Assembly (NCBI GenBank): GCA_020747065.1
Contig: JAGMVK010000007.1
Location: 1-64,000 of the forward strand
Reading direction: 5' to 3'
DNA: 64,000 nt
Source of the DNA: Cadophora sp. MPI-SDFR-AT-0126
Lineage: Eukaryota > Ascomycota > Leotiomycetes > Helotiales > Ploettnerulaceae
Shown: positions 25,877 through 36,404 of the stretch, in pieces
Layout: each line of letters begins with the position of its first letter
Position numbering within the stretch: position 1 is the first letter of the stretch
Made by a program: the position numbers and the translations under genes
The notes under the pieces: model-generated
Databases searched by the model: none
What the model saw: the letters and a program-made list of their open reading frames with translations, nothing else
Told to the model about the DNA's origin: nothing

Positions 25877-27889
25877 TCACTCATCGCGAGACCGCGCTGC
25901 TTGAAATTCCGCACATTTCTCTGCGCTCAGCTGCTGCATTATTCCCGCAAATTCTTCCAATGATCGTATCCTCTTACTTTCGACTCTAGGCGGCTCATCA
26001 ACATTGCCACGCTTCTCTGCAGCATTCTCAGCCATCACTGCCTTTTTCTTTAATTCTCGCAGAGACTGTGTCATCCTTGTCACATCTTGAGCCCTTGGGG
26101 TATCTTTGAGGAAAACTAGCAAAGTGAACACAGGTTCCACCAGTTCCAGATCTTTGAGACCAGTGGGTGAACCAGGGGTAGCAGATGTCAGCATGAGTGT
26201 GCAAGCTGATATAATGATATCTAAAAGAAGCCAGACATAAGCTAGATCACCCTGCGGCAGTAGCTGGAGAAGCTGCATCGACTCTCGAGCTTCTACAAGA
26301 CACAAGGTATCGAGATTAGCGGCGTGTGTTTGGCGGCGCACGGTATCCAACGCGTGAAAATAGGTGAACTTCAAAATGGCGGTATGTAGCAAGATGAAAA
26401 AGCTAGGCGCTTCATGGGTAGTGTTAAGGTTTTCCACGAGAAGCATAGATGGAATGCTTTTTTTCCAGTCTCCCAGCATACTGACTAATTCCTTCGCTTT
26501 CCGCAATCGGTCCATTTCCGGAGATTTCTGGGCTCGGGTTGATAACAGCTGCTTGTAAATTTGTCCTTGGATGATAGATAATCCAATATGATTATTGTAG
26601 AAGTTGACTTGGTCGAGACGGTCGTGGTGCAAATCGATGGTCTCGATAGGTAGGTCGATATCCATGTCGTCATCGTCCTGAGATGGAGGATTATGCGAAC
26701 GAATGCTAATGTCCTTATCATAGATATACAAAAGCCAGAAAACACACTTTCTCTGTTCGATCTCAGCAGCGGGAATCCCATGGTGGTATCCTCGCCGGTG
26801 GAGTTTCATGCCCTGTGCAAGTCTTACTGCCATCGATATGAGGATCGAGCCTGGCTCTGGATTCGCTGTTCCTTGCAATAGGATAGCCATACCAAGGAGT
26901 GCTTGGACAGCCATGAGCTCGTTTGTGAGCATTGAGAGTTCCCCTACTAAAGACAGCGCGTTTTGCAGATAGCCAATAGAGTGATCGTCCTCTTCGATGA
27001 TGTTCCCGGTCTTCATAGCGCGAAAGCGATGCGCGAAGGCAAAAACTACGTTGAGGCATGCTCGCCAAGCCAGAGCGTCGTGATTCGGATCCCCATAGCT
27101 CGATTCGAAGGTTTCCTGGAAAGTTGCAGCGTCGAAGATAGGGAACGCCGAATTGAAGCTTGAGAAGGTTTCTTGAATCAAGAGTTCAGCTTCATCACGT
27201 CCTGGAAGTGGCTTGATGTCTCTGCTGATGGTTGCGGGAGATGCTTCTGTGAATGACCATCTCAAAGATCTGTCACCTGAACCGACAGCCGGGGCCAAAT
27301 GTTCTGGATCTGATTAGCTTGAATGTTCCAAATAGAGGAATAGGCACTGTACGTTCGTGGGCCGAGACTGAGATATGCTGCGCAGCATCAAAAAGCTTTT
27401 CAACCGACGTCGTCCTTTTACGCTTCTGCACGCGCTGCAATTCTAGTGGCTGTGGATGAGTTCCAGTGTTGTCCGTGGGTTGATCTGCGTCGGACTGTTG
27501 ACCTTCCACATCCTTTCCACCCCTCAAATCGGCATGCAGCATCGCTTCCATCCTTCTCAGTCTCTCCTCGAGTTTCTCGACATGTTTGTATCTATCACGA
27601 CTTAGTCCTGTTGACTCGCTGGAAGATTCAGTGCGTACCCTGGTGGCCTCCTCGGACCCTTCTTCGGCTTGATTGGGCTGAATGTGCAAGGGATGTTGGA
27701 CTTTGTGCATTGGGTACAGCTACCAAGCGATGCATCACAACGTATTTTCTTCTTTTTACATGTATCGCATGCCTGTAAATCTATAAGTACTGTGCTGCAT
27801 GTAGGCAGGATGGGTGAGGAGACCTTGGTGACCATGACCACCCTCTCTGATCTAGTCTGGTCTTCCGTCAACATAGCGAGATGCGCCAT
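25877..27889 (-). CDS. Zn(II)2Cys6 transcription factor
   Basis: Three exons (27889-27639, 27591-27353, 27309-25877) give about 640 aa. The N-terminal binuclear zinc cluster reads ACDTCKKKKIRCD..CTQCTKSNIPC, followed by a proline hinge (KKGPRRPPG). Splicing the 47-bp intron joins that hinge to a coiled-coil linker (GYKHVEKLEERLRRMEAML), the usual dimerisation element. The 43-bp intron joins to a fungal-specific middle homology region (FPIFDAATFQ; CVFWLLYIYDKDISIR). It is a nuclear DNA-binding regulator, likely recognising CGG half-sites. The start is uncertain: a strong GTAAGT donor near 27930 could mark an upstream exon spliced at the TTTACAG just before the zinc cluster. The neighbouring SDR/epimerase pair is a plausible target, on position alone. 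Confidence 0.85.
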
Positions 27890-28189
27890 GATGCCACAAA
27901 CAGCACCTGGACCAGACCGATGTAAATACTTACCAGGTCGTTAGCATTACTATAATACCGTGGCTAGAACGATGAAAATGTTAGATAGCTGGGAAATGAA
28001 TTGGTAATCCAAAAGCTCACAGCTTAGCTAATCCCGCTTAGTCATAGCTCAACACATGATCTCTGTCATAATGGAAAGGAAGGGCAGCCAGCACAAGACC
28101 GTTAATTCAATTGCGATCCAATTCCAGGGTTGCTATCTCTACAGTACGTTGGCAGCCTTCCCCATACATGTTCAAATCTACACTCCACC
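27890..28189. other. Intergenic upstream of the regulator
   Basis: 300 bp between the regulator's start and the 3' end of the SDR gene. It contains a strong minus-strand GTAAGT donor near 27930 that may belong to an unannotated first exon of the regulator. Nothing else seen. Confidence 0.4.
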
Positions 28190-28992
28190 TTAGGCGGAAG
28201 GGAAGTGTCTATATCCCAGCCCTTTGACGAAAGTCTGCTGCCAAGGTCCCTGGGATTTCCCCTCCGCAAGATGCGTATAAAACTCTCCATGAGCTTCTCC
28301 GTCAATTTTGTGGTATGCAGGTGAGCCATCGGCATTTCGTTCATCAGCATAGTAAAACCTGTAGAGCCTTAATCGGACTAGATCATAAGCAGAGGGATAT
28401 TTACATACTTGTATCCTCGATCTTTGTACGCTGTGGCCGCAGACTGGATTATGTGCGCTGTCGCTGACTTCCCTACCCCCGAATTGAATAGCGACGCGAT
28501 AGTCGTGGTGTTCAGGATGTTGCCGGTAAATATGAATGTCTTGGACTCCGTGGAAGGGAGTTGAGCAAATCCCAAGACTGCTTGTTGTGCTGCGGCAAAG
28601 GCGCTGGTTGTGTTGATGTTGAGATCTCGAACAAAGTTCGCCAATGGAATGGAAAGAGGATTCTTCTCATCATTTGGTGGAATGCCTGCAGCAGCTATTT
28701 GAGCGTCAGCATGAATGTGATTTGAGTTGCAACGGAAGCCGCTTTTACCATTGTAAATAACAACGCTTGGAATCCCGTGTGTATCTTTGAGCTTTGAAAA
28801 CACTCCAGCCACAGACTCTGGATTGGAGAGGTCGATGGCGATATTGATCTGGGTAGCAGTACTTTCTTCTTCCTTCATGTTCCTCGATGCGCGTGCGACA
28901 ATGTAGCCTTTTGCAGCAAAAGCCTTAGACACGTGATGCCCAACATTCGGGCCGAAGCCGAGAAGAAGCATAATTGGGGATTTTGCGGACAT
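28190..28992 (-). CDS. Atypical short-chain dehydrogenase-like protein
   Basis: Two exons (28992-28409, 28358-28190), 250 aa. The intron (GTATGT..CTACAG) joins DRGYK to FYYADERNADGSPAYHKIDG, removing an early stop. The N-terminus carries a Rossmann dinucleotide-binding loop (LLLGFGPNVGHHVSKAF). An NxNxTSAF segment matches the SDR helix-4 region. The usual catalytic YxxxK is not evident: the segment around NTTTIASLFNSGVGKSA keeps a Lys but has Ser where Tyr is expected. It therefore belongs to an atypical SDR group, and oxidoreductase activity is doubtful. It is transcribed divergently from the epimerase gene at 29743; a minus-strand TATA-like element lies near 29078-29084. Confidence 0.82.
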
Positions 28993-29742
28993 GTTTGGAT
29001 GAAGAGATTTGAGGAAACCAAGAAATGCGAGATGAGATGATGATGATCGAAACTCAAGTCATATGTCCGTGGTCCCTATATACATTTTCTTGACCAGAAA
29101 ACATGCTGTGGATTTGTCATTCTCGATGTGCGTTGAGGGCTGGATTCTTGGCATCTACTGTTGTCAGATCTAGTCTCCTCGAACGGAGCCTTCGGACCCT
29201 CCATTGAATTCGAGTATGGTGAATAATTCATTCTACCATCTTCAGGATTCAAGATGGCGGAATATTCGTTGATGATATAATCAAGCGAATCAAAATCCTA
29301 CATCTGGGCAGAGATCTACGACATTGTGGGGCAGCAATGAACCGCAGGGACGAGTTGGGGCCGGAGGCTTCGGATGCTCCGAACGAAGGGTGAAAATCAG
29401 CCAATCGTTCGAGTTAACAGCAACCACAAATTCCAAGTAAGAACAGGTTATGCAAATTTCGACTCAATGGCCATGACCAATGCAAAAAGTACCAACGGAT
29501 GAGGTGTTTCTTAATCTGCCAATATGGCCTCATGGTATCTATGAATTGGTAATGAACATGCTTTGCGATCTTTCACAGAGACGACAGAGCATTTGCCATG
29601 ATCGTGGACCGAGAAGGAAAGTATAAATACAGAGATCTTTTCTGCACTTTCGTTTACCATTGTCCTGATCAGAGACGTCCTACTTTACATTCAAAACATC
29701 ACCTCTCTCATCGAGCTACTCAGAAGTTCACATCACGCTACA
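28993..29742. promoter_or_regulatory. Divergent promoter with duplicated dyad motif
   Basis: 750 bp between the SDR and epimerase start codons. TATA-like elements sit at 29078-29084 (minus side) and 29621-29628 (GTATAAAT, plus side). Two copies of an imperfect palindrome, GGAGnCTTCGGAnnCTCC, occur at 29185-29202 and 29363-29380, 178 bp apart. The second is bounded by CGGAG and CTCCG, the triplets favoured by Zn2Cys6 regulators, one of which is encoded 1.1 kb away. Confidence 0.6.
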
Positions 29743-31192
29743 ATGAGCTCAAACGTTTTGGTCACTGGCGCTGCCGGTTACGTGTACATGTCCCTCAATT
29801 TCACCAACACGTCAAAAAGCTAACGAGTTACAGCGGTGGTTCCATCATCGCCGACTTCCTATCCAGCGATGTTCCAGTTCTTCAGGGAAGTCGTATCATT
29901 GCTGCAGTCCGATCCGATGAGCAAGGCAAGCTTCTGTCAGATGCAGGCATCAATGTGCTTCAGCTGGACCTCACAGACGAGAAGTCTGTTGTTGATGGCC
30001 TCGTGAAGCATAACAGTGAGTTTCTCATGTGTTTGAAGGTGTAGTATTCCGTAGCTGATGGTATCGCAGTCAACATCGTGATCCACACTGCCAGCTCCTT
30101 GGTACCAAACTTGGCATTCAATCTTCTTGCCGGACTGGCTGCACAGCAGAAAGCAAGCGGAAGTAAGGCTTACTTCATCCATGTGAGTGATTCTTTCCCA
30201 AAGTATGAACGTCATACTGGTATAGTACTAACACCCTCATAGACCTCAGGCTTAAGTGCTTTCTGTGTAAACACTGGTTGGCCAGAAGGCGACATGAAAG
30301 ATTCCGGTCCGATTTTTGAGACCGAGAAGCAATTGGCGGATTCCTTCGATCTTCGGAAGGTAAAATACTTCTTTTTCGGTCGAATGACAAATTCTGACAT
30401 CCCAAAGACTGACGTTGCCGTCACTGAGACTGCCAAAGCCCTTGGGATAACCAGCTTCATTGTTGTGCCATCCACAGTTTGTAAGGACCCTTCCAAAAGT
30501 TGCACTCCAAATTTCTCACCAAGATTGACCATTTGTATCAGACGGGAAAGGGACAGGACAATGGAATCAACTCTCCGTGATAATGCCAATCACTGTACAA
30601 GCCAGTATCAAGCAAAAATCTGTGTCCAAGTTCACCCAGGACGGAGTAAGTCAATCTCTAAAGCCCAGAACCCGAAACTAATTTCACCGTAGAAAATTGG
30701 AGGCGTACACATCTCTGACTTGACAAAACTGTACGGGCTGATTGTCAAGAATATTCTCCAAGGGACTGTGGATGACATTCCCAATGGAACGCACGGCTAC
30801 TATTTCGGCATCGCCCACGACATAGTATGGTGGGAGACCCTGGGCCATCTCGCGAGTGCAATGAAAGCTCGCGGGCTAGTGGCAAGTTCAGAGACGCCGG
30901 TATGGACGAGCAACGAGGTAGCTGCGGAGGCAACAGGGGTGCCACCGATGTTCGTTGATATACTGTTCAACTCGAGGTCGGTACTTGTTACGTGATAGGG
31001 AGAACTATGATGGCTGATGCGAATCTTAGCGCGAGCATCATTGTGGAGAACGCCTTCAAGTTGGGGTGGAAGCCTACGTGGGATAAAGCTCGATTCCTGG
31101 ACCACATTGATGATGAGGTCGTCAATGTGCTGGAGCTTGGAAAGGCGAAGAGCAGTTTGATCGACTCTCTGCATTTGGCTGCTAGTGCCTAA
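29743..31192 (+). CDS. NAD(P)-dependent epimerase/dehydratase-like protein (extended SDR)
   Basis: Eight exons (29743-29783, 29834-30015, 30070-30182, 30243-30359, 30408-30480, 30542-30645, 30693-30976, 31030-31192), 358 aa. The start MSSNVLVTGAAGYVGGSI is completed by intron 1 and forms the Rossmann nucleotide-binding motif. Later spliced joints restore family sequence: HTASSL, PSTVYGKGTG, GGVHISDLTKLYGL and FNSSASIIVENAFKLGWKP. Such proteins act on NAD(P)-bound sugar, terpenoid or aromatic substrates in the cytosol; the substrate is not predictable. The last intron has a weak GTCGGT donor but its use is required to avoid a stop and keeps frame. Promoter shared with the SDR gene; TATA-like at 29621-29628, about 120 bp upstream. 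Together with the regulator and SDR it may form a small functional group. Confidence 0.83.
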
Positions 31193-31560
31193 ATGGACAA
31201 GAGCGAGTTCAAAGCACGAGGCATTTACGATACTCCAGTAGTCCCAAGGTCTCTAGATAGATGAATGAAGAACGTGGGGTGGCGACTCAGACCATAATCT
31301 GACGAGGCTGATAACTCCAGCGATAAGCTTTCCATGACTGTGTCTTACCTTCATCTATCCACAGGTGAGAACTTAGGACCTTTTTTTAGCGGGCCAGTTT
31401 CATTCGAGACTGCTTTAAGAAGTGAGCCAGGAGCCTATCATCAAGATACTTAGCAGAGAGAATGAGATGAACACATCCACAGCAGCCAATAGTCTTGATT
31501 ACTTCATTATTTCGTAATCTCATCAAGATGTACCATGCACACCCGAAACAAGCGCAGAGA
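31193..31560. other. Convergent 3' intergenic
   Basis: Between the convergent epimerase and GPI-protein genes. No open frame or repeat seen; it presumably holds both 3' ends. Confidence 0.5.
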
Positions 31561-33564
31561 CTACATCAGAATCATACAGCATACCGCCACCAATGCCCCA
31601 ACACTCCAGAAGGGCTGAATCCTGATCGCCCCTGAAGCTTGCACATATGTTGGAGTTGCCGATGATCCACTCCCAGAAGCCCCTGTCGCTGACACTGTCG
31701 CAGTACCACTCTCACCACCAAAAACGCTCCAAATGATTCCCCCAATACCTGTCGTCTGCACGAGGGTCTTGGTCCCTTCCACAATTTGCGTCCCTTCAGC
31801 TGCGAGGCTGATCGTCGTCCCACCCACAGTAATTGGCGATCCGCCTGGAGACAATGTCTGCCCATCAATGACGAAGTTCGATGATGAATCAGCCGTAACC
31901 ACTGAACCTCCCACTGTAACAACTGCAGGACTGGTAACCGCCGGGGCGAGAGTGGAGCTTGAATCCCCAACCACTAAAACAGTGTTAGAATCACTAGTCT
32001 GAAGAGCAACAACAGTAGTCGAAGATCCAGATCCGATGGTGATAGATGACCCTGGTGCAAGTGTTTGTCCCGAGACGATAAATTGGGAAGCCGAGTTGGC
32101 GGGGATGGCCGAGGAACCTATGGTGATGATAGGCACAGGAATGACGGCGGGAGTTGAAGCAGACGGGACAATGTCAGAAGATGGAACAGAACCAGAGGAA
32201 GGAATTGAGCCGGATATTGTCTGAGCAGGACCTGGCACCGAATCTGTGGTCCCTGGTTGGGGAACTGGGCTCGGCGATTGCTGAGACCCAGGTGTCTGTG
32301 TACTTCCAGCTGGAGGCTGTGGAGTGCCAGGTGTTTGTGTAGTCCCGGTTGGAGGTTCCTGAGATGCGGGGATAGTCCCCGGTGCAGGTTGCTGAGCCTG
32401 AGAAGTTTCTGAAGTTTCAGGGGGAGATGGTGACGGCTGAGGGATTTGACTTGAACTAATTGGAGGAGACCCACCTGATACTTGCGTACTTGGAGGCTGC
32501 GTGTTCTCAGGTGGAGGTGGAGGTGATGTACTCGGTGTCGGTACTGGTGGGGGACTTGGTGTTGGTATGGGTGCTGGACTTGGTGTCGTCGTATCTTGAT
32601 CTGGTATGGCAGTGAATGACGATGATGTCGTAGGACTAGTCGTAGGCTCTGTTGGGGTCTCGGACGGAATCGATATCGTCGTTGTGCTAGTTGCCAGTAT
32701 TGCACCAGGCTGGGCCTTTACACCACTAGCTGGCGCAGCCGAACTGACTTGAATGGTGCAGTACGTATATGGACATCCATCATATTCGATCGCAAGTGTC
32801 TGCCCAGACCAAAGCGAGGACACCTCCGTGGAGTCTAAGACTGTGAATGGATCCCCAAAATTAACGCCCACCAAGGTATAGTACCATCCACGAGTATCCT
32901 CATCATCCAATTCTCCTATTTGCACGAATGGAGTATGACTGGGTGTTGCTGATAGTGTAGGAGTTTGAAAACAACATGTGGTCTCCTCAACCGTAGTAGG
33001 CAGAATAGCATCCCATGTCAAAGAGTCCGCAACTTCAAAGTAATTCGACGGGTACGTCCTACTCCTCATCAGCCTCATTCCTCAAGTGGGACCTGTGTAA
33101 CCTACACTGTCATTGTTTGATTGTTCTGATAATCAGTGACAACCTGCGTGACTGTCCCTGCAACATCTGTGTCCGTCCGCGATAACAGAGTCGACGAGCC
33201 ATTCTTCAAAAAATCCGTATGATAGATGGTGGTTGAGGTGGTCTCGTTTGTGGCTGCATTGACCACAACCATCACAGTTCCCACAGTCGTGGGTATGATG
33301 ACCTGTGACCATGTTGACGAGACTGCTGCGATAAATGGTCCACGGATGGCGGAATAGAATGACGTGACCGAACCAGAACTCGAGGATGTCTTCGTGGGAA
33401 TAGCCGTTCCATTCACGGCAGTCTGCCTGGGATCTGACGATGTGAGTGAGCGGTGGATTACCTCGGTCGGTTTCAATTTACTTACAGTGCTGAGCAGCGA
33501 ATACTCCGCTGAGCAGCCACGAATTGGCAATTATAGCGACAGTAGAAAACGTAAGACGAGCCAT
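31561..33564 (-). CDS. GPI-anchored Ser/Thr/Pro-rich cell-surface protein
   Basis: Three exons (33564-33486, 33433-33106, 33058-31561), 634 aa. Exon 1 supplies a signal peptide (MARLTFSTVAIIANSWLL..FAA). A mid-N-terminal domain has paired Cys (EETTCCFQTP; YDGCPYTYCTI). Next comes a long mucin-like Pro/Ser/Thr/Gln region rich in PSPPP and TQTPGTPQPP. Two imperfect modules follow, each with a GQTL(A/S)PG core (SQFIVSGQTLAPG and SNFVIDGQTLSPG). The C-terminus is a short polar stretch then a hydrophobic tail (VGALVAVCCMILM), the arrangement of a GPI-attachment signal. It should reside in the wall or plasma membrane, heavily O-glycosylated; no enzyme domain is visible. Intron 2 is supported because splicing restores TMTVTYPSNYF in frame. 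It is divergent from the aspartic-protease-like gene. Confidence 0.8.
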
Positions 33565-34035
33565 TATTCTCCCAAGTAAACGAAAGTTGCGAGAATCCGA
33601 ACAAGTGAAGAAAACAAAAGAGATGCGGCAGACAGATGCATCAGGAATAAATGGATGGATAATCCCGTAGTGCGGTAGTGGGTATGGGCTTTTCGATCTG
33701 CAAGGCTGGATGCTATTCTCAGTAAGCTGAAAAGTTTAATATATGCTGTGCCATACAGCCTGTAATCCCTCGGGGATGGACAGCGAATACAAGGATATGA
33801 TTGGTTGACCCGTAAGCACAACCAGGGAAATTTCTCGACCTGCATCTTACATGCATACTCTAAGCGCTGTCTTAGCCTGTCTAACGTGGCACAGGCCAGA
33901 TGCCCCGAGGCTAAGTTTGAGGGTTTGTTTGGGGCTGAGCAGCTCGAGCTCTAGATTTTCTGTACCTTTCACTCAAAGATCCTCACCGTCAACTACCCCC
34001 CATCTTTCCCCCGTCAGACGGTTTTCATTGCGGCG
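33565..34035. promoter_or_regulatory. Divergent promoter, GPI protein / aspartic-protease-like
   Basis: 471 bp between two start codons of surface-protein genes. A C/T-rich tract precedes the protease-like gene, as is common in fungal promoters. No other motif stands out. Confidence 0.45.
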
Positions 34036-35857
34036 ATGAAGGGGTTGTTTTTCCTGGCATTTCTTTGTGTACATCTCGTGCATGCTGCCGGCAATGCATC
34101 ATTGACGCCACTGAGCATCCCCCCGAGTCTTTACTGGTAAGTTGGACAGTCTTCCGCCCGGCTATGGCGCTCATGTATATTCGATAGGGACGGGGACGAT
34201 GGTTGGTGGTCGACATTTCAGATTCAAGTCGGTACGCCAGGGCAAACTGTGAGGTTATTGCCAGGAACATCAGCCAGTGCTGGCTCAACCATCTGGGTTG
34301 TCAGTATTCATCTCACCAATCCTGCCGTCCAGCTAACAACAAGTTGAGGTAATCTCTGAAGGCTGCGTTGATGTTAATCCTACACTTGCAAACTGCCCAG
34401 ATGAACGAGGATATATCTTCCAAAGTAATCTCTCAACAACGTGGTCTACGCAAGGTCTGCAGAATGGCGTTGACGGCGCCATTTATTCTCTGAACACTTA
34501 CGAAGAAAGCTTTCTTGGGCGCATTGGGAACGGTTCATACGGCTACGATACTGTCAACTTGGGAATCCCAGGTGCTGGATTACCGACCATCCGGAAACAG
34601 GTTGTTGCGGGAATCTGGACGAATGACTTCTACTTAGGAAGTCTAGGACTCAGTCCAGTACCTTTCAATTTCACAAACCTGAACGATCCCAAGCAAAGTA
34701 TGCTCAGCACTCTGTACAATGAGTCTCTGATTCCAAGTCGCAGCTGGGGTTACACTGCCGGAGCACATTACAAAGACCCACCAGTTTTTGGAAGCTTGAC
34801 GCTGGGAGGATATGACACCACAAGATTCCAGTCCAACAATCTCCACTTTGCATTCGGCGCCGATTTCTCGAGAGATCTGCTGGTCAGCTTACGTTCTGTG
34901 ACCTACGACACAGCTGGAAGCTCACCCTTACTCGCAAGCAGCATCGACATATTCATTGATTCTCTCGTATCCGAGATCTGGCTCCCTGTGGCCGTTTGCG
35001 AAGCATTCGCCCAGCAGTTTAATCTCACATGGATTGAGCAGGGCCAGATATATATAGTTGGAACGGACGCCCATGCTGCTCTCGTAAAGCAGAACCCATC
35101 ATTTACTTTCAAAATTGGCCAGGCAGGCGGGGCTGGAGAGAGTGTTGACATCGTTTTACCTTACGCAGCATTCGATCTTGTACTCACAGCCCCAATCGTT
35201 GGAAACGATACACGGTACTTTCCTCTGAAACAGGCTCAGAATGCAACCCAATACACCCTTGGGAGAACCTTTCTTCAAGAAGCATACGTAATTGCAGATT
35301 ACGAGAGACGGAACTTTTCAGTCTCGCAGGCACTCTTCCCACCTACATCCTTGGCCGCTAGCCTTGTCTCCATTGTTGCTCCAGGCACGGGGAATAATAC
35401 AAACTCCACCTCCCCGGATACGACATCCAGCTCCAAGAAGAGCGGACTAGCGACTGGCGCCATTGCTGGCATAGCTGTCGGTGGAGTAGCCGCGCTGGCA
35501 TTGATAGGCCTCGCAGCTTTCTTTTGGAACAAGAAGAGGAAGAGGCGCGCAGAGTTGGCAGATACCAGCATACCAAGGCCTCCTCCATTCGACGACCCGT
35601 CGCACAATGTTGTGGACATGACGCCAGATGCAGCAAAGACGGAGCTTGATGCGAACAACAAGCCTGACGTTCACGAAATGACGGAACAGCGATATGTTCC
35701 TCCCGAGATGCCAGCCCATGAGGGACATTACGGACGGCACGAACTTGTACAAGAGGATCGGATACATGAGATTGATGGAAATGAGATACGCTCCCCTGCT
35801 AGCGAACTTGAGCAGCCAAAGGCCAAGAGGTTCAGCTGGGAAGACCAGACTTTGTAA
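34036..35857 (+). CDS. Membrane-anchored aspartic-protease-like protein (A1 fold), probably inactive
   Basis: Three exons (34036-34136, 34188-34299, 34349-35857), 573 aa. A signal peptide (MKGLFFLAFLCVHLVHAAG) precedes a pepsin-like domain: YWDGDDGWWSTFQIQVGTPGQ is the typical start, LGLSPVPF and SLTLGGYD are typical interior strands. The first catalytic motif, normally DTGSS, reads PGTSASAGSTIWVV with no Asp; the second reads FIDSLVSEIWLP, keeping Asp but not DTG/DSG. After a Ser/Thr linker comes one transmembrane helix (ATGAIAGIAVGGVAALALIG) followed by basic residues (KKRKRR) and a ~100-residue cytoplasmic tail. The topology suggests a surface protein with an extracellular pepsin fold. Loss of the first Asp suggests a pseudo-protease, possibly a sensor or binding protein; that role is inference. 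Confidence 0.85.
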
Positions 35858-36404
35858 ATATTATAATTTAATCGCGTCAAAACATGTTGAATTTTCTTTT
35901 TTGAAAACGACCCTTAGCCTTGGCCTCCCGCTTTGAAAGAAACGCAGGTAAACACCGGCTCGCGAAACGACCGAAACCTGCACCGCAACTTCTCGAGATC
36001 CAACGCCACGACATCGCATCTGATATGATTCGATGCATGCTATAATATTAAGTAGGATAAATATCAATATCAGTTAGTCTGCTGGGAGAACGAGTACCGA
36101 TTACAGGGGATGATAATTTTTGATCCGGGGAAGTGTTGATGACGTGAAGTTTGAATGGTCTCAAATTCAGCAGACAATAAATCACGCAAATTCGCCTGTC
36201 CGGAAACGTGGATGTCACCTCTTAGCTGTGGATGCATTCCCGGGAATTGGCAGGACGTGTAGAAAAGTTTCTGAGCAAGATATACGTCGAAGAACAATGT
36301 TTATCAAATTCGTGAACCATCTTCACGCCAGAAATCCCATCATTCTAAACTACGCAGGAGTGAAAACCAGAACAGAAAAGCCGGAATCAACTCAAACCCC
36401 TAGA
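35858..36404. other. Convergent 3' intergenic
   Basis: Between the convergent protease-like and glycosyltransferase genes. No credible frame: the one at 36120-36788 (+) is antisense to the glycosyltransferase. No repeat seen. Confidence 0.5.

Noticed and set aside
32118..32705. 195-aa minus-strand frame within the GPI-protein gene
   Set aside because: It is a frame-shifted reading of the Pro/Ser-rich repeat region with His/Arg/Leu-biased composition, without domain or start support.
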